Assembly: GCA_903904855.1 (NCBI GenBank)
Contig: CAIVEH010000258.1
Span: forward strand, 1 to 45,415
Source of the DNA: an uncultured Bacteroidota bacterium
Lineage (GTDB): Bacteria > Bacteroidota > Bacteroidia > Chitinophagales > Chitinophagaceae
Direction: 5' to 3'
DNA: 45,415 bases
A program made the position numbers and the translations under genes. Numbering within the stretch: the stretch's first letter is position 1; each line of letters starts with the position of its first letter. This document shows, one piece after another, positions 24,533 through 33,788 of this stretch. Below the pieces are notes generated by a model that ran no database searches, was not told where the DNA came from, and was given only the letters and a program-made list of their open reading frames with translations.

Positions 24533-27500
24533 ATGCATATTAATACCAGCCGTATTAGTCACCAATTGCTATGCCTTTCAGTTCTGATATTGATCGCTTT
24601 TAAGGTATCTGCCCAGGGTACCTGGACGCCATTAACCAACCTTGCCCCACATACAAGTGGAGGGGTAATGTTACTTCTTACGGATGGTACTGTGATGGTG
24701 AAAACAGATGCCGGTGGCACAGGTAATGGCACTATCTGGAGTAAACTGACACCAGACATACATGGAAGTTATATTAATGGAACCTGGACATCACTAACCC
24801 CAATGTTTGATGATCGACTGTATTTTTCGTCACAGGTTTTAAGGGATGGAAGAGTTTATGTAGCAGGTGGCGAGTATGGTACCGGTGGTGGAAAAGGTGA
24901 AGTATATGACCCTTTAACAGATATCTGGACGGCCTGCCCGACAGTAGGTTTCAACATATCGGACGCTAACTCTGAAATACTACCCGATGGTCGCGTTTTG
25001 CAGGCATTTGTTGGCAGCGGCACCCGTCATACCCGGTTATGGGACCCAGCCACAAATTCCTATTCAGCCGGTCCTGATTGTCTGCGTACCGATAACGAAG
25101 CCTCCTGGCTTAAATTACCTGATCAGAGTATTTTATTTATCGACAATTACAGCACATCATCTGAAAGATATATACCCGCAACCAATACCTGGATAAACGA
25201 CGGCACCGTTCCTGTGAATGTTTATGATCCGTATGGCGATGAAGCAGGTGGCGCCTTTCTGCTGCCTGATGGCCGGGGCTTTTTTATTGGCTCATCGGGG
25301 CACAACGCTTTATATACTCCGTCGGGCAGTACAGCACCTGGAACCTGGGTTGCAGCCACAGATATACCCGGCCCATCGGGAACGCCTGATGCCGCATCGG
25401 CTATGATGGTGAACGGTAAAATTCTTGTGGCTGCCTCAGATCTGCCAACATCATCAAACCACTTCCCCTCGCCGACGTCATTTTTCGAATACGACTATCT
25501 TACCAATACTTTTACATCTGTAGGCGCACCGGGTGGCGGCACCTCTATGCCTGTACCTTCTTACTATACAAATATGCTAGACCTGCCGGATGGCAACGTC
25601 CTTTTTGTAAATCAGGGCGATAACCAATATTATGAATATGCTCCCTCCGGCGCACCGCTTGCAGCAGGTAAGCCAACAGTAAATACAATTACAAGAATAG
25701 CCTGCGATACATTCATGGCTACGGGCACTTTGTTTAATGGAATCAGTGAAGGAGCATCGTATGGTGATGACTGGCAAATGGAATCCAACTACCCTATCAT
25801 CCGCCTGATATCTGGCACAAACGTTTATTACTGCCGCACCAAAAACTGGAACAGTACCGGAGTAATGCGGGGTTCTGCGCCCGATACTACTTATTTTGCA
25901 TTACCCGCAGGCTTTCCGGTTAGCAGTTATAATCTTGAAGTTGTAGCCAACGGAAATCCATCAGCCGGGTTCCCTGTCAATACCAGTATGGCCATTTCGC
26001 CAGCCACATCATCTGTTTGCCAGGGTATAACCGAAACATTGACAGATGTATGGAGCGGTGGAACCTGGAGCAGCGCCAATCCCAGCGTTGCCACAGTCGA
26101 TCCGGCTACTGGTATGGTAACAGGCGTTGCCGGAGGGGTAACTACTATTTCTTATTTTATAGGTACCTGCTTTGCTACTGCTACGGTAACTGTCAACCCT
26201 GCACCGGCAACTATTACCCCATCAGGAGGAATTAATCTGTGTTTCGGAGCAACCCAAACTTTAAGCTCAGCTACATCCGGCGGCAACTGGAGCAGCAGCG
26301 CATCAATTACAGCATCTGTGGGCTCAACCAGCGGTATTGTATCCGGAGTATCATCTGGTACTGCTACAATTACTTATACTGCTGCCGGGTGCTATACCAC
26401 TGAGGATGTAACAGTTAATCCATTGCCTGCAGCTACCATTACTGCTACCGGCTCAACTTCAATATGCCCCGGCGGCAATGTGGTACTTAATGCCCCATCT
26501 GTAGCAGGCAACACTTATCAATGGAAACTGGGAGGAAGTATTATTCCAGGAGCTACAGATATTACATATACGGCTACAGCCGCAGGAAGTTTTACAGTTA
26601 AAGTAACCAGTGCAGCCGGCTGTTCGGCCACCTCACTGGCTACTGTTGTTACACTGGCCTCTGCACCTGCTGCATCTATCAGCGTAACAGGCCCCTCAAC
26701 TTTTTGTGCCGGCAACAGTACTATACTTACAGCAACAAGCGGAGCAGGGTATACTTATCAATGGCAGACCGGTGGTGGTGCAATAGCTGGAGCTACAAAT
26801 GGTACTTATACAGCCTCCACAGGCGGAAATTATACAGTTATAGTAACCAATACTTCGGGCTGCAGCACTACATCTGCAGGTACGCTTATTACTGTTAATC
26901 CTTTACCATTGCCGATTACAGGAACGTTAACTTTATGCTCTGGCGCCACCACTTCTTTATCCGACGGTACTGCAGGCGGCAGCTGGTCGAGCAGTAACCC
27001 TGCCGCAGCAACTGTTGTTACCGGAAGCGGGTTGGTAACAGGTATGGGTACCGGCGGATTTTCCAATATATCCTATACACTCGGTACAGGATGTTATATA
27101 ACTGCTGCTGTAACCGTAAATGCGGCAACAGCAGCGGCGATAGCCGGGCCATCAATTGCGTGTACCGGACAGACAATCACCCTTACCGATGGTACACCCG
27201 GAGGAACCTGGAGCAGCAGCGCACCTGGTATTGCAACTGTAAGTACTTCAGGAGTAGTTTCCGGTGTTACCCCCGGGCCAGCAACCATATCTTATGCAGT
27301 TGTGAGCGCTTGTGGCACAGCTACAGTTACCAAATCAATTACGGTATTTGCACCGCCTGTTGTCGCACCAATTACTGGCACACTCACTATATGCAGCGGG
27401 CTTACTTCACTGCTATCCGATGCCACGCCATCGGGAGTGTGGAGCAGTACCAATAATGCAATTGCTAGTGTAAGTGTTTCAGGAGTGGCAACCGCAGTCT

Positions 27501-28927
27501 CGCCGGGGCTGGATACCATTGGCTACAGTGTGACCAATACTTCCGGATGTACCACCACGGCAACAGCAGTTTTCAATGTTTTCTCGGGTGCATCGGCCAG
27601 TATTACAGCGGCAGGACCTACCTCTTTCTGTACCGGCGGCTATGTGCAACTGGATGCAATTACCGGCACAGGTATTACCTATCAATGGAAGAAAAACGGA
27701 ATCAATATTTACGGCGCTACTTCATTTTCATATAACGCAAGTACAAGTGGCAGCTATGCAGCACAGGTTACCCTGCCAGGTGGCTGCAATGGCACCTCTG
27801 CGCCTATAGTGGTTACAGTAAGCCCATCTCCAATTGTAGTTCCTTCTGTTAGTATTTCAGCAAGCTCAGGCCCAATGTTCTGCACAACAACTTCTCCGGC
27901 CATATTTAGTGCCATACCAACAAATGGCGGGTCTGCACCCACCTATCAATGGTTTGTGAATGGCGCAGGAGTGGGTACAGCCAGTTCTTTCAGTTATACT
28001 CCAGCTGCCGGCGATATTGTAAAATGCACTATTACCAGCAATGCCACATGTGCCTTCCCGCTGTCGGCTTCTCATAGTGATACGGTAACAATAAGCCCGC
28101 TGATGACACCTTCAGTAACTATTACCAGCAGCCCTGCTCAAATCTGTGTTGGTAATATCATTACTTTCCTGGCAAATCCGGTTTACGGCGGTACAGCTCC
28201 AACTTACCGCTGGACTCGCAATGATACAAATGTAGCAACCGGTTATGGTTACGTATATGTGCCGCATTATGGCGATGTACTGAAAGTTACACTGTACAGC
28301 AATTATCCGTGCCTGCTCAGAGATACTGCATTAAGCCCGCAGATAATCGTTCATCCTATAGCGCCGGTTTTAAATACCATCAACATTTTAGTAACACAAT
28401 CAACTGTGGTTGCAGGCGGTACCGATACGTTTATTGCTATTGCACCCAATGGCGGCAGCACACCATCCTACCAATGGCTACGGAACGGATCACCAATACC
28501 GGGTGCAACCAATTCGATGTATGTTACCAGTACTTTGACTGCAGGCGTAATTATCAGTTGCGAGGAAACAAGCAGTAAACCCTGCGCTACCCCTGAAACT
28601 GCCATCAGCGGAGGAATTACCGTAAAAGTAATACCGGTGGGTGTGCAGGAAATGACCTCAGGAAATGGCCACTTTACGCTTTCGCCCAATCCTAATAAGG
28701 GTTCATTTACCATAGAAGGGAAGGTAAATGGTAATCAGAATGAGCCGGTGAATATAACAGTAACAGATATGCTTGGCCAGACCATTTACCGGCAATTGAC
28801 TGAATCAGTCAACGGTGACTATAGTCAGCCGGTTAAGCTGGATAACTGTATTGCAAACGGCATGTACCTGGTCAGCATTATTTGTGGTCAGGATCGTATG
28901 GTATTCCATGTTGTCATTGAGAAATAA
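24533..28927 (+). CDS. Giant T9SS protein: kelch/galactose-oxidase-like head plus Ig/BIG2 stalk
   Basis: The product is 1464 aa. Signal peptide 1-28. Residues about 29-395 form a kelch-type propeller (TDGTVMVKTDAGG, LRDGRVYVAGGEYGTGGGKG, YDPLTDIWTACP). A galactose-oxidase-type C-terminal Ig domain follows at about 400-480 (NGISEGASYGDDWQMESNYP, with RTKNWNSTGV). The Cu-ligand set of true galactose oxidase is not evident. From about 485 to 1370 I count roughly five BIG2-like and six Ig-like modules. A T9SS sorting domain closes at about 1377-1464 (FTLSPNPNKGSFTIEG). Probable surface adhesin or glycan-acting protein; first of three tandem paralogue-tailed genes. Confidence 0.85.
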   Translation: MHINTSRISHQLLCLSVLILIAFKVSAQGTWTPLTNLAPHTSGGVMLLLTDGTVMVKTDAGGTGNGTIWSKLTPDIHGSYINGTWTSLTPMFDDRLYFSSQVLRDGRVYVAGGEYGTGGGKGEVYDPLTDIWTACPTVGFNISDANSEILPDGRVLQAFVGSGTRHTRLWDPATNSYSAGPDCLRTDNEASWLKLPDQSILFIDNYSTSSERYIPATNTWINDGTVPVNVYDPYGDEAGGAFLLPDGRGFFIGSSGHNALYTPSGSTAPGTWVAATDIPGPSGTPDAASAMMVNGKILVAASDLPTSSNHFPSPTSFFEYDYLTNTFTSVGAPGGGTSMPVPSYYTNMLDLPDGNVLFVNQGDNQYYEYAPSGAPLAAGKPTVNTITRIACDTFMATGTLFNGISEGASYGDDWQMESNYPIIRLISGTNVYYCRTKNWNSTGVMRGSAPDTTYFALPAGFPVSSYNLEVVANGNPSAGFPVNTSMAISPATSSVCQGITETLTDVWSGGTWSSANPSVATVDPATGMVTGVAGGVTTISYFIGTCFATATVTVNPAPATITPSGGINLCFGATQTLSSATSGGNWSSSASITASVGSTSGIVSGVSSGTATITYTAAGCYTTEDVTVNPLPAATITATGSTSICPGGNVVLNAPSVAGNTYQWKLGGSIIPGATDITYTATAAGSFTVKVTSAAGCSATSLATVVTLASAPAASISVTGPSTFCAGNSTILTATSGAGYTYQWQTGGGAIAGATNGTYTASTGGNYTVIVTNTSGCSTTSAGTLITVNPLPLPITGTLTLCSGATTSLSDGTAGGSWSSSNPAAATVVTGSGLVTGMGTGGFSNISYTLGTGCYITAAVTVNAATAAAIAGPSIACTGQTITLTDGTPGGTWSSSAPGIATVSTSGVVSGVTPGPATISYAVVSACGTATVTKSITVFAPPVVAPITGTLTICSGLTSLLSDATPSGVWSSTNNAIASVSVSGVATAVSPGLDTIGYSVTNTSGCTTTATAVFNVFSGASASITAAGPTSFCTGGYVQLDAITGTGITYQWKKNGINIYGATSFSYNASTSGSYAAQVTLPGGCNGTSAPIVVTVSPSPIVVPSVSISASSGPMFCTTTSPAIFSAIPTNGGSAPTYQWFVNGAGVGTASSFSYTPAAGDIVKCTITSNATCAFPLSASHSDTVTISPLMTPSVTITSSPAQICVGNIITFLANPVYGGTAPTYRWTRNDTNVATGYGYVYVPHYGDVLKVTLYSNYPCLLRDTALSPQIIVHPIAPVLNTINILVTQSTVVAGGTDTFIAIAPNGGSTPSYQWLRNGSPIPGATNSMYVTSTLTAGVIISCEETSSKPCATPETAISGGITVKVIPVGVQEMTSGNGHFTLSPNPNKGSFTIEGKVNGNQNEPVNITVTDMLGQTIYRQLTESVNGDYSQPVKLDNCIANGMYLVSIICGQDRMVFHVVIEK

Positions 28928-28948
28928 GGAGCAAAAAATTTAATAAAG

Positions 28949-28975
28949 TGGGACCTAAGATGGGGTCCCATTTTT
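28949..28975 (+). terminator. Rho-independent terminator
   Basis: TGGGACC (28949-28955) pairs perfectly with GGTCCCA (28964-28970), and TTTTT follows. It ends the 1464-aa gene, so the next giant gene is a separate transcript. Confidence 0.8.
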
Positions 28976-29118
28976 ATTATCAGCCTAAATGAAGATTTCA
29001 GAATTATTACCTGCTGATTAATATTTTTTTACTGGGGACCATTTACAGTATGATTTTCGTCATAAATAAAATCCATTCGAAATATTATTTGTATTTTCGA
29101 TGAATTTTTAAGGTTTTA

Positions 29119-32100
29119 ATGACAATTAACTTAATACATCAACCGATGAATTTAAAAAACTGTTACTCGTTTACTTTCCGAAGCACTACCCTATTGTTAT
29201 TGGTACTTTTGCTGGGCAATACTGGTTTCGCACAACAACAAGGCAGTGGAAATTCTGTTCTGCCAACCGAAAGAAACAAGGCAGATAATTCAATCACATC
29301 AATCACATTTACTTCAGATACGAAGTGGCGGGAAGATCAAGCAAATGAAGTTTTCAACAAATACCTTGGTATCGATGGTATAGACAATAAAATGGTGCTT
29401 ACCTACCGTACTACTACCAAAAGTGATGTAACTGCTATTCGTTACCATCAGTATTATAAAGGTATCAAGGCTGAATTCGGGACATATTCACTTACAGTGA
29501 AAAATGGCATAATAACCTTTATTACAGGAAACTATTATGATTTCAGCAGCAATCCTGCCACAACTCCATCAATAAGTGAAACTGATGCATTCAGCAAGGC
29601 CCTTCAGTTTGTAGGCGCCGACAGATACATGTGGCAAGACCCGAGGGAGGAGCAACGTATCAAAATGATGTTTCATAAGCCGGATACTACTTTTCTGCCA
29701 AAAGGCAAACTGGAATGGGTAGAAGATTATCGTTCAGGAGTAACCAGCGGCGACAGAAAAATTCATCTGGCATGGGCTTTTGATATATTTGCTGCTGAGC
29801 CTCTGAGTCGTGCAGTGGTTTTCGTAGATGCAGCTACAGGTAAAATTCTGCTATCAAATACAATGATTAAACATACAGCTGCTGTTGCCCATACTGCATA
29901 CAGTAAAGCTGTACCGATTGAGACCGCCAACATTGGAACCACATACGTATTGTTTGATTCAACCCGTGGCACCGGAGTTCATACTCTGAATATGAATAAT
30001 GGCAGCAGTTATGGCGCTGCTACCGAATATTCCAGCGTTGCGAATACATGGCCACTGGCAACGCCTGATTCCATTGCGCTGGATGCACATTGGGGCGCCG
30101 AAGTAGTTTATGACTTCTGGAACACAGTGATGGGCAGACTTAGTTATGATAATGCAGATGGCATCTTGCTCCAGTATGTACACTACCAGTCTGGCTATAA
30201 TAATGCTTTCTGGGATGGTACAGAAATGACCTATGGTGATGGTACAGGCTGCGGAAGTGGCTTTACACCCCTTACAAGCCTTGACGTAACCGGACATGAA
30301 ATCGGTCATGGTGTTTGTCAGTATACCGCCAACCTTGTTTATGCCAGCGAATCAGGCGCCATGAATGAGGCATTCAGCGATTGCTGGGGCGCTACAATTG
30401 AAAACTGGGGTGATCCGCACGAAACGGATGCAGTTGCAAAGAGCACATGGGGCATAGGAGAAGAAATAAAGTGTGGCAACCCGATGCGCAGAATGGACTT
30501 TCCGAAACTGAAAGGTCAGCCTGATACTTATGGTGGCACAAACTGGTTCAATGTCGTTTCCTGTGTACCAAGTGGTGGAAATGATGAATGTGGTGTGCAC
30601 AATAACAGCGGCGTTATGAACAAGTGGTACTTCCTGATAACTCAGGGAGGATCCGGAACCAATGATCTTGGCAATGCTTATACAGTTACCGGACTGGGAT
30701 TTGCCAAATCACGCAACATATTGTACCAGACTGAACTTGTATTATCCAGTACCGCCGACTTTGCGCTGATGCGCACCACCTCTATTAGTACTACTATTAC
30801 CCTTTATGGCGACTGCTCACCAGAAGTTATTGCAGTTACCAATGCATGGTATGCCGTTGGCGTAGGAGCGGCATATGTTGCAGTTCCTGCAGCAATTACG
30901 CCTTCTGTAAATATCTGTGTCAGTGGCACTATAACGTTATCGGATGCTACACCGGGTGGTACCTGGAGCAGTGGCGCCCCAACTGTAGCTACTATTGGTG
31001 CAACCACTGCAATATTGAATGGCATCACTCCCGGAACCGCAACTATTACTTATAGTTTGGGTGGATTATGCTTTGCAACTACAATTGCTACCATAAATGC
31101 CTTTCCAACTGCAACTATTTCACCAGCAGTATCTGCTGTTTTATGCGCCGGTGGCAATGTTGTGCTCACCGCAGGTAGCGGAGCAGGATATACTTACAAG
31201 TGGAGATTGGGCGGTGTAATTATTCCGGGTGCCACCAATAGCACCTATACTGCCACTGCCGGTGGCGACTATACAGTGTCGGTCACCAATTCAGCAGGAT
31301 GTGCCGCTACTTCTGCATCTACGATAGTTACATCAGTTACCCCCCCTGCAGCAGTAATAACACCTGCTTCACCTACCACTTTCTGCGCCGGTGGCAGCGC
31401 TACCCTGAATGCCACTTCAGGTGTTGGCTACACTTATCAATGGCTGCTGGGCGGTTCACCATTACCAGGTTCCACTAGTTCTACATTTAATACAGGAACA
31501 GCGGGCAGCTATGCTGTTACAGTTACAAATTCTTCTGGTTGCAGCACAACCTCAGCCTCAACACTGATTACTGTTACGCCATTACCCACGGCAGCGATTA
31601 CACCAGCCGGCCCAACAACATTCTGTACACCTGGAAGTGTATTGCTCAATGGCAATGTTGCCGGAGGGATGACTTATCAGTGGCAGAGAGGCGGAATTAG
31701 TATTGCAGGTGCAACAGCCGCAAGTTATACCGCTTCATTAACCGGAAATTACACTGTAATAACTACGCAAACAGGTTGCTCAGCTACCTCAGCACCTGTT
31801 TCCGTTTCTGCCGAAGTTCTGGCAGTTGCCCCTGTTACAGGCTCGTTTAATGTATGTACAGGACTCACAACAACCCTTGCAGATGCAACTGCCGGTGGTA
31901 GCTGGACCAGTGGAAGCCCGGCTATTGCCAGTGTGAATGTTGCAGGTGTTGTTTCGGGCGTATCAGCCGGTTCGGCATTAATCTCTTATACTTATACCAA
32001 TACGTGCGGAACAATTACAACAACTGTTTCTATGAGCGTACATGCCCCAACAGCAGTTTCCGGTATTACTGGCACGCTGAATGTTTGTCAGGGAAGTACA

Positions 32101-33621
32101 ACTGCACTCAGTGATGTAACCCCTTCAGGTATCTGGAGCAGTGTTACTCCGGCTAATGCAACCATCAGCGTCGCTGGAGTTGTTACAGGTGTTGCAGCTG
32201 GTTCATCGGTAATCAGTTATACTGTTACCAATGCATTCGGCTGCGTTTCGGCGGCAACAGCCAGTTTAATTGTTGATCCGCTGCCCTCTTCAGTTATCTC
32301 ACCATCTGGTACCGTGGCTATTTGCCCGGGCGGCAATATTACGTTGAACGCAGCATCAGTGGCTGGCTACACCTATCAATGGCAGAATGGAGGCGTGGGT
32401 ATTCCGGGTGCCACATCAGCCGGTTATTCCGTTACAATTGCAGGCACCTTCAAGGCTGTAATTACAAGCAGCTTTGGTTGCATTACAGTATCATCACCAG
32501 TTACAGTTACTATCGATCCATCTCTGCTTGTTACCCCATCCGTTGCTATTTCAGCAACACCCGGTAATGTTTTATGCATCGCACCATCACCGGTTTCATT
32601 TACTGCAACATCTGTTTATGGTGGCGCCACTCCATCTTACCAGTGGTTTGTAAATGGTGCAGGAGCAGGTATGGGGGCCACATTTGGCTATACTCCCGCC
32701 AATGGCGATATAGTAAAGGTGCTTATGACAAGTAGTGCAGCCTGTGTTTCTCCGCTTACTGCTTCTCATAGCGACACTATGATTATCAGTGCAATGCAAA
32801 CACCATCAGTTACCATTACTGCCAGCCCGGCAGAAATCTGCAGTGGGAATACAATTACTTTCACTGCCCATCCTGTTTATGGCGGCACCGCTCCCATATA
32901 CCATTGGTCAAGGAATGATACCAATGTTGCCACAGGTTATGGCTATGTATATATGCCGCATTATGGCGATGTGCTTAAAGTTACCCTCTACAGCAATTAT
33001 CCTTGCTTATTGCGCGATACTGCTTTAAGCCCCCAGGTTATCCTGCATCCTTTAAGTCCGGTATTAAATACAATCAATATCTCTGTTACGCAGTCTTCTA
33101 TAGGAGCCGGTAACCTGGATACCTTTATTGCTATCGCGCCAAATGGTGGAACTGCGCCAACTTACCAGTGGCTGCGAAACGGAACTCCGATAGCAGGAGC
33201 TACCAATTCAATTTATGTAACCAGTTCATTGAATCCCGGCGACGTTATCAGATGCGAGGAGATAAGCAGCAAACCATGTGCCACACCCGAAACCGCTATC
33301 AGTGGAGGAATTGCAGTAAAGGTAATACCGGTTGGGGTTCACCAATTGGCTGCAAACAGCAATCAATTCTCCCTGCTGCCCAATCCTAATAATGGCTCAT
33401 TTGTTATTGAAGGCAGCCTGAAGGATATAACCGATAACCACGTAAACATTATAGTAACCGACATATTGGGACAAAGCATTTACCACCAGGTATGTGAATT
33501 GCAGAATGGTAGCCTCAACCAGCAAATAAATTTAGGCAGCCAAATTGCCAATGGCATTTACATGGTGAATATTACCAGTGGCGAAGGACACTTTGTTTAC
33601 CGAATTGTAGTGGATAAATAA
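29119..33621 (+). CDS. Giant T9SS M4 (thermolysin-like) metalloprotease with Ig/BIG2 stalk
   Basis: The product is 1500 aa (ATG 29119; ATG 29146 gives an equally good signal peptide). An FTP-type propeptide region (about 55-190) precedes the M4 domain. Zn site: His393 and His397 of TGHEIGHG, and Glu417 in GAMNEAFSD; Glu394 is the catalytic base. The transition-state His is His494 in GVHNNSGVMNKW. From about 587 come roughly three BIG2 and seven Ig-like modules, then a T9SS sorting domain (about 1413-1500, FSLLPNPNNGSFVIEG). All catalytic residues are present, so it should be an active secreted endopeptidase. The stalk of over 800 residues is unusually long for M4. Confidence 0.92.
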   Translation: MTINLIHQPMNLKNCYSFTFRSTTLLLLVLLLGNTGFAQQQGSGNSVLPTERNKADNSITSITFTSDTKWREDQANEVFNKYLGIDGIDNKMVLTYRTTTKSDVTAIRYHQYYKGIKAEFGTYSLTVKNGIITFITGNYYDFSSNPATTPSISETDAFSKALQFVGADRYMWQDPREEQRIKMMFHKPDTTFLPKGKLEWVEDYRSGVTSGDRKIHLAWAFDIFAAEPLSRAVVFVDAATGKILLSNTMIKHTAAVAHTAYSKAVPIETANIGTTYVLFDSTRGTGVHTLNMNNGSSYGAATEYSSVANTWPLATPDSIALDAHWGAEVVYDFWNTVMGRLSYDNADGILLQYVHYQSGYNNAFWDGTEMTYGDGTGCGSGFTPLTSLDVTGHEIGHGVCQYTANLVYASESGAMNEAFSDCWGATIENWGDPHETDAVAKSTWGIGEEIKCGNPMRRMDFPKLKGQPDTYGGTNWFNVVSCVPSGGNDECGVHNNSGVMNKWYFLITQGGSGTNDLGNAYTVTGLGFAKSRNILYQTELVLSSTADFALMRTTSISTTITLYGDCSPEVIAVTNAWYAVGVGAAYVAVPAAITPSVNICVSGTITLSDATPGGTWSSGAPTVATIGATTAILNGITPGTATITYSLGGLCFATTIATINAFPTATISPAVSAVLCAGGNVVLTAGSGAGYTYKWRLGGVIIPGATNSTYTATAGGDYTVSVTNSAGCAATSASTIVTSVTPPAAVITPASPTTFCAGGSATLNATSGVGYTYQWLLGGSPLPGSTSSTFNTGTAGSYAVTVTNSSGCSTTSASTLITVTPLPTAAITPAGPTTFCTPGSVLLNGNVAGGMTYQWQRGGISIAGATAASYTASLTGNYTVITTQTGCSATSAPVSVSAEVLAVAPVTGSFNVCTGLTTTLADATAGGSWTSGSPAIASVNVAGVVSGVSAGSALISYTYTNTCGTITTTVSMSVHAPTAVSGITGTLNVCQGSTTALSDVTPSGIWSSVTPANATISVAGVVTGVAAGSSVISYTVTNAFGCVSAATASLIVDPLPSSVISPSGTVAICPGGNITLNAASVAGYTYQWQNGGVGIPGATSAGYSVTIAGTFKAVITSSFGCITVSSPVTVTIDPSLLVTPSVAISATPGNVLCIAPSPVSFTATSVYGGATPSYQWFVNGAGAGMGATFGYTPANGDIVKVLMTSSAACVSPLTASHSDTMIISAMQTPSVTITASPAEICSGNTITFTAHPVYGGTAPIYHWSRNDTNVATGYGYVYMPHYGDVLKVTLYSNYPCLLRDTALSPQVILHPLSPVLNTINISVTQSSIGAGNLDTFIAIAPNGGTAPTYQWLRNGTPIAGATNSIYVTSSLNPGDVIRCEEISSKPCATPETAISGGIAVKVIPVGVHQLAANSNQFSLLPNPNNGSFVIEGSLKDITDNHVNIIVTDILGQSIYHQVCELQNGSLNQQINLGSQIANGIYMVNITSGEGHFVYRIVVDK

Positions 33622-33642
33622 ATAACAATTTTAATGTTCCTC

Positions 33643-33686
33643 ATATAACAAGAAATGCCCAGTTAGCAGGGCATTTCTTGTTATAT
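33643..33686 (+). terminator. Strong 18-bp hairpin terminator
   Basis: Positions 33643-33660 are the exact reverse complement of 33669-33686, with an 8-nt loop: an 18-bp perfect stem. There is no long T-run after it. It lies 22 bp past the stop of the M4 gene. The arm includes the ATG at 33678, so that upstream start of the next ORF is not the real one. Confidence 0.65.
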
Positions 33687-33738
33687 GGAGATATATTTAT
33701 GCATCAATTTATTAATCTTGAGTTAATAAAAAAATTTC

Positions 33739-33770
33739 TTTGCCTACAAAGCAAATTTATTTTAATTTTG
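33739..33770 (+). promoter_or_regulatory. Full consensus promoter TTTG-N20-TAATTTTG
   Basis: The -33 TTTG (33739-33742) and the -7 TAATTTTG (33763-33770) are separated by exactly 20 nt. The box lies 18 nt upstream of the ATG at 33789, which fixes that ATG as the start of the third giant gene. Confidence 0.8.
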
Positions 33771-33788
33771 AAAGAAAGAAATCAAGTC

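Noticed and set aside
33678-33788. Upstream in-frame extension of the third giant gene starting at ATG 33678
   Set aside because: The ATG lies inside an 18-bp terminator stem, and a full consensus promoter (33739-33770) lies between it and the ATG at 33789, which has a proper signal peptide.
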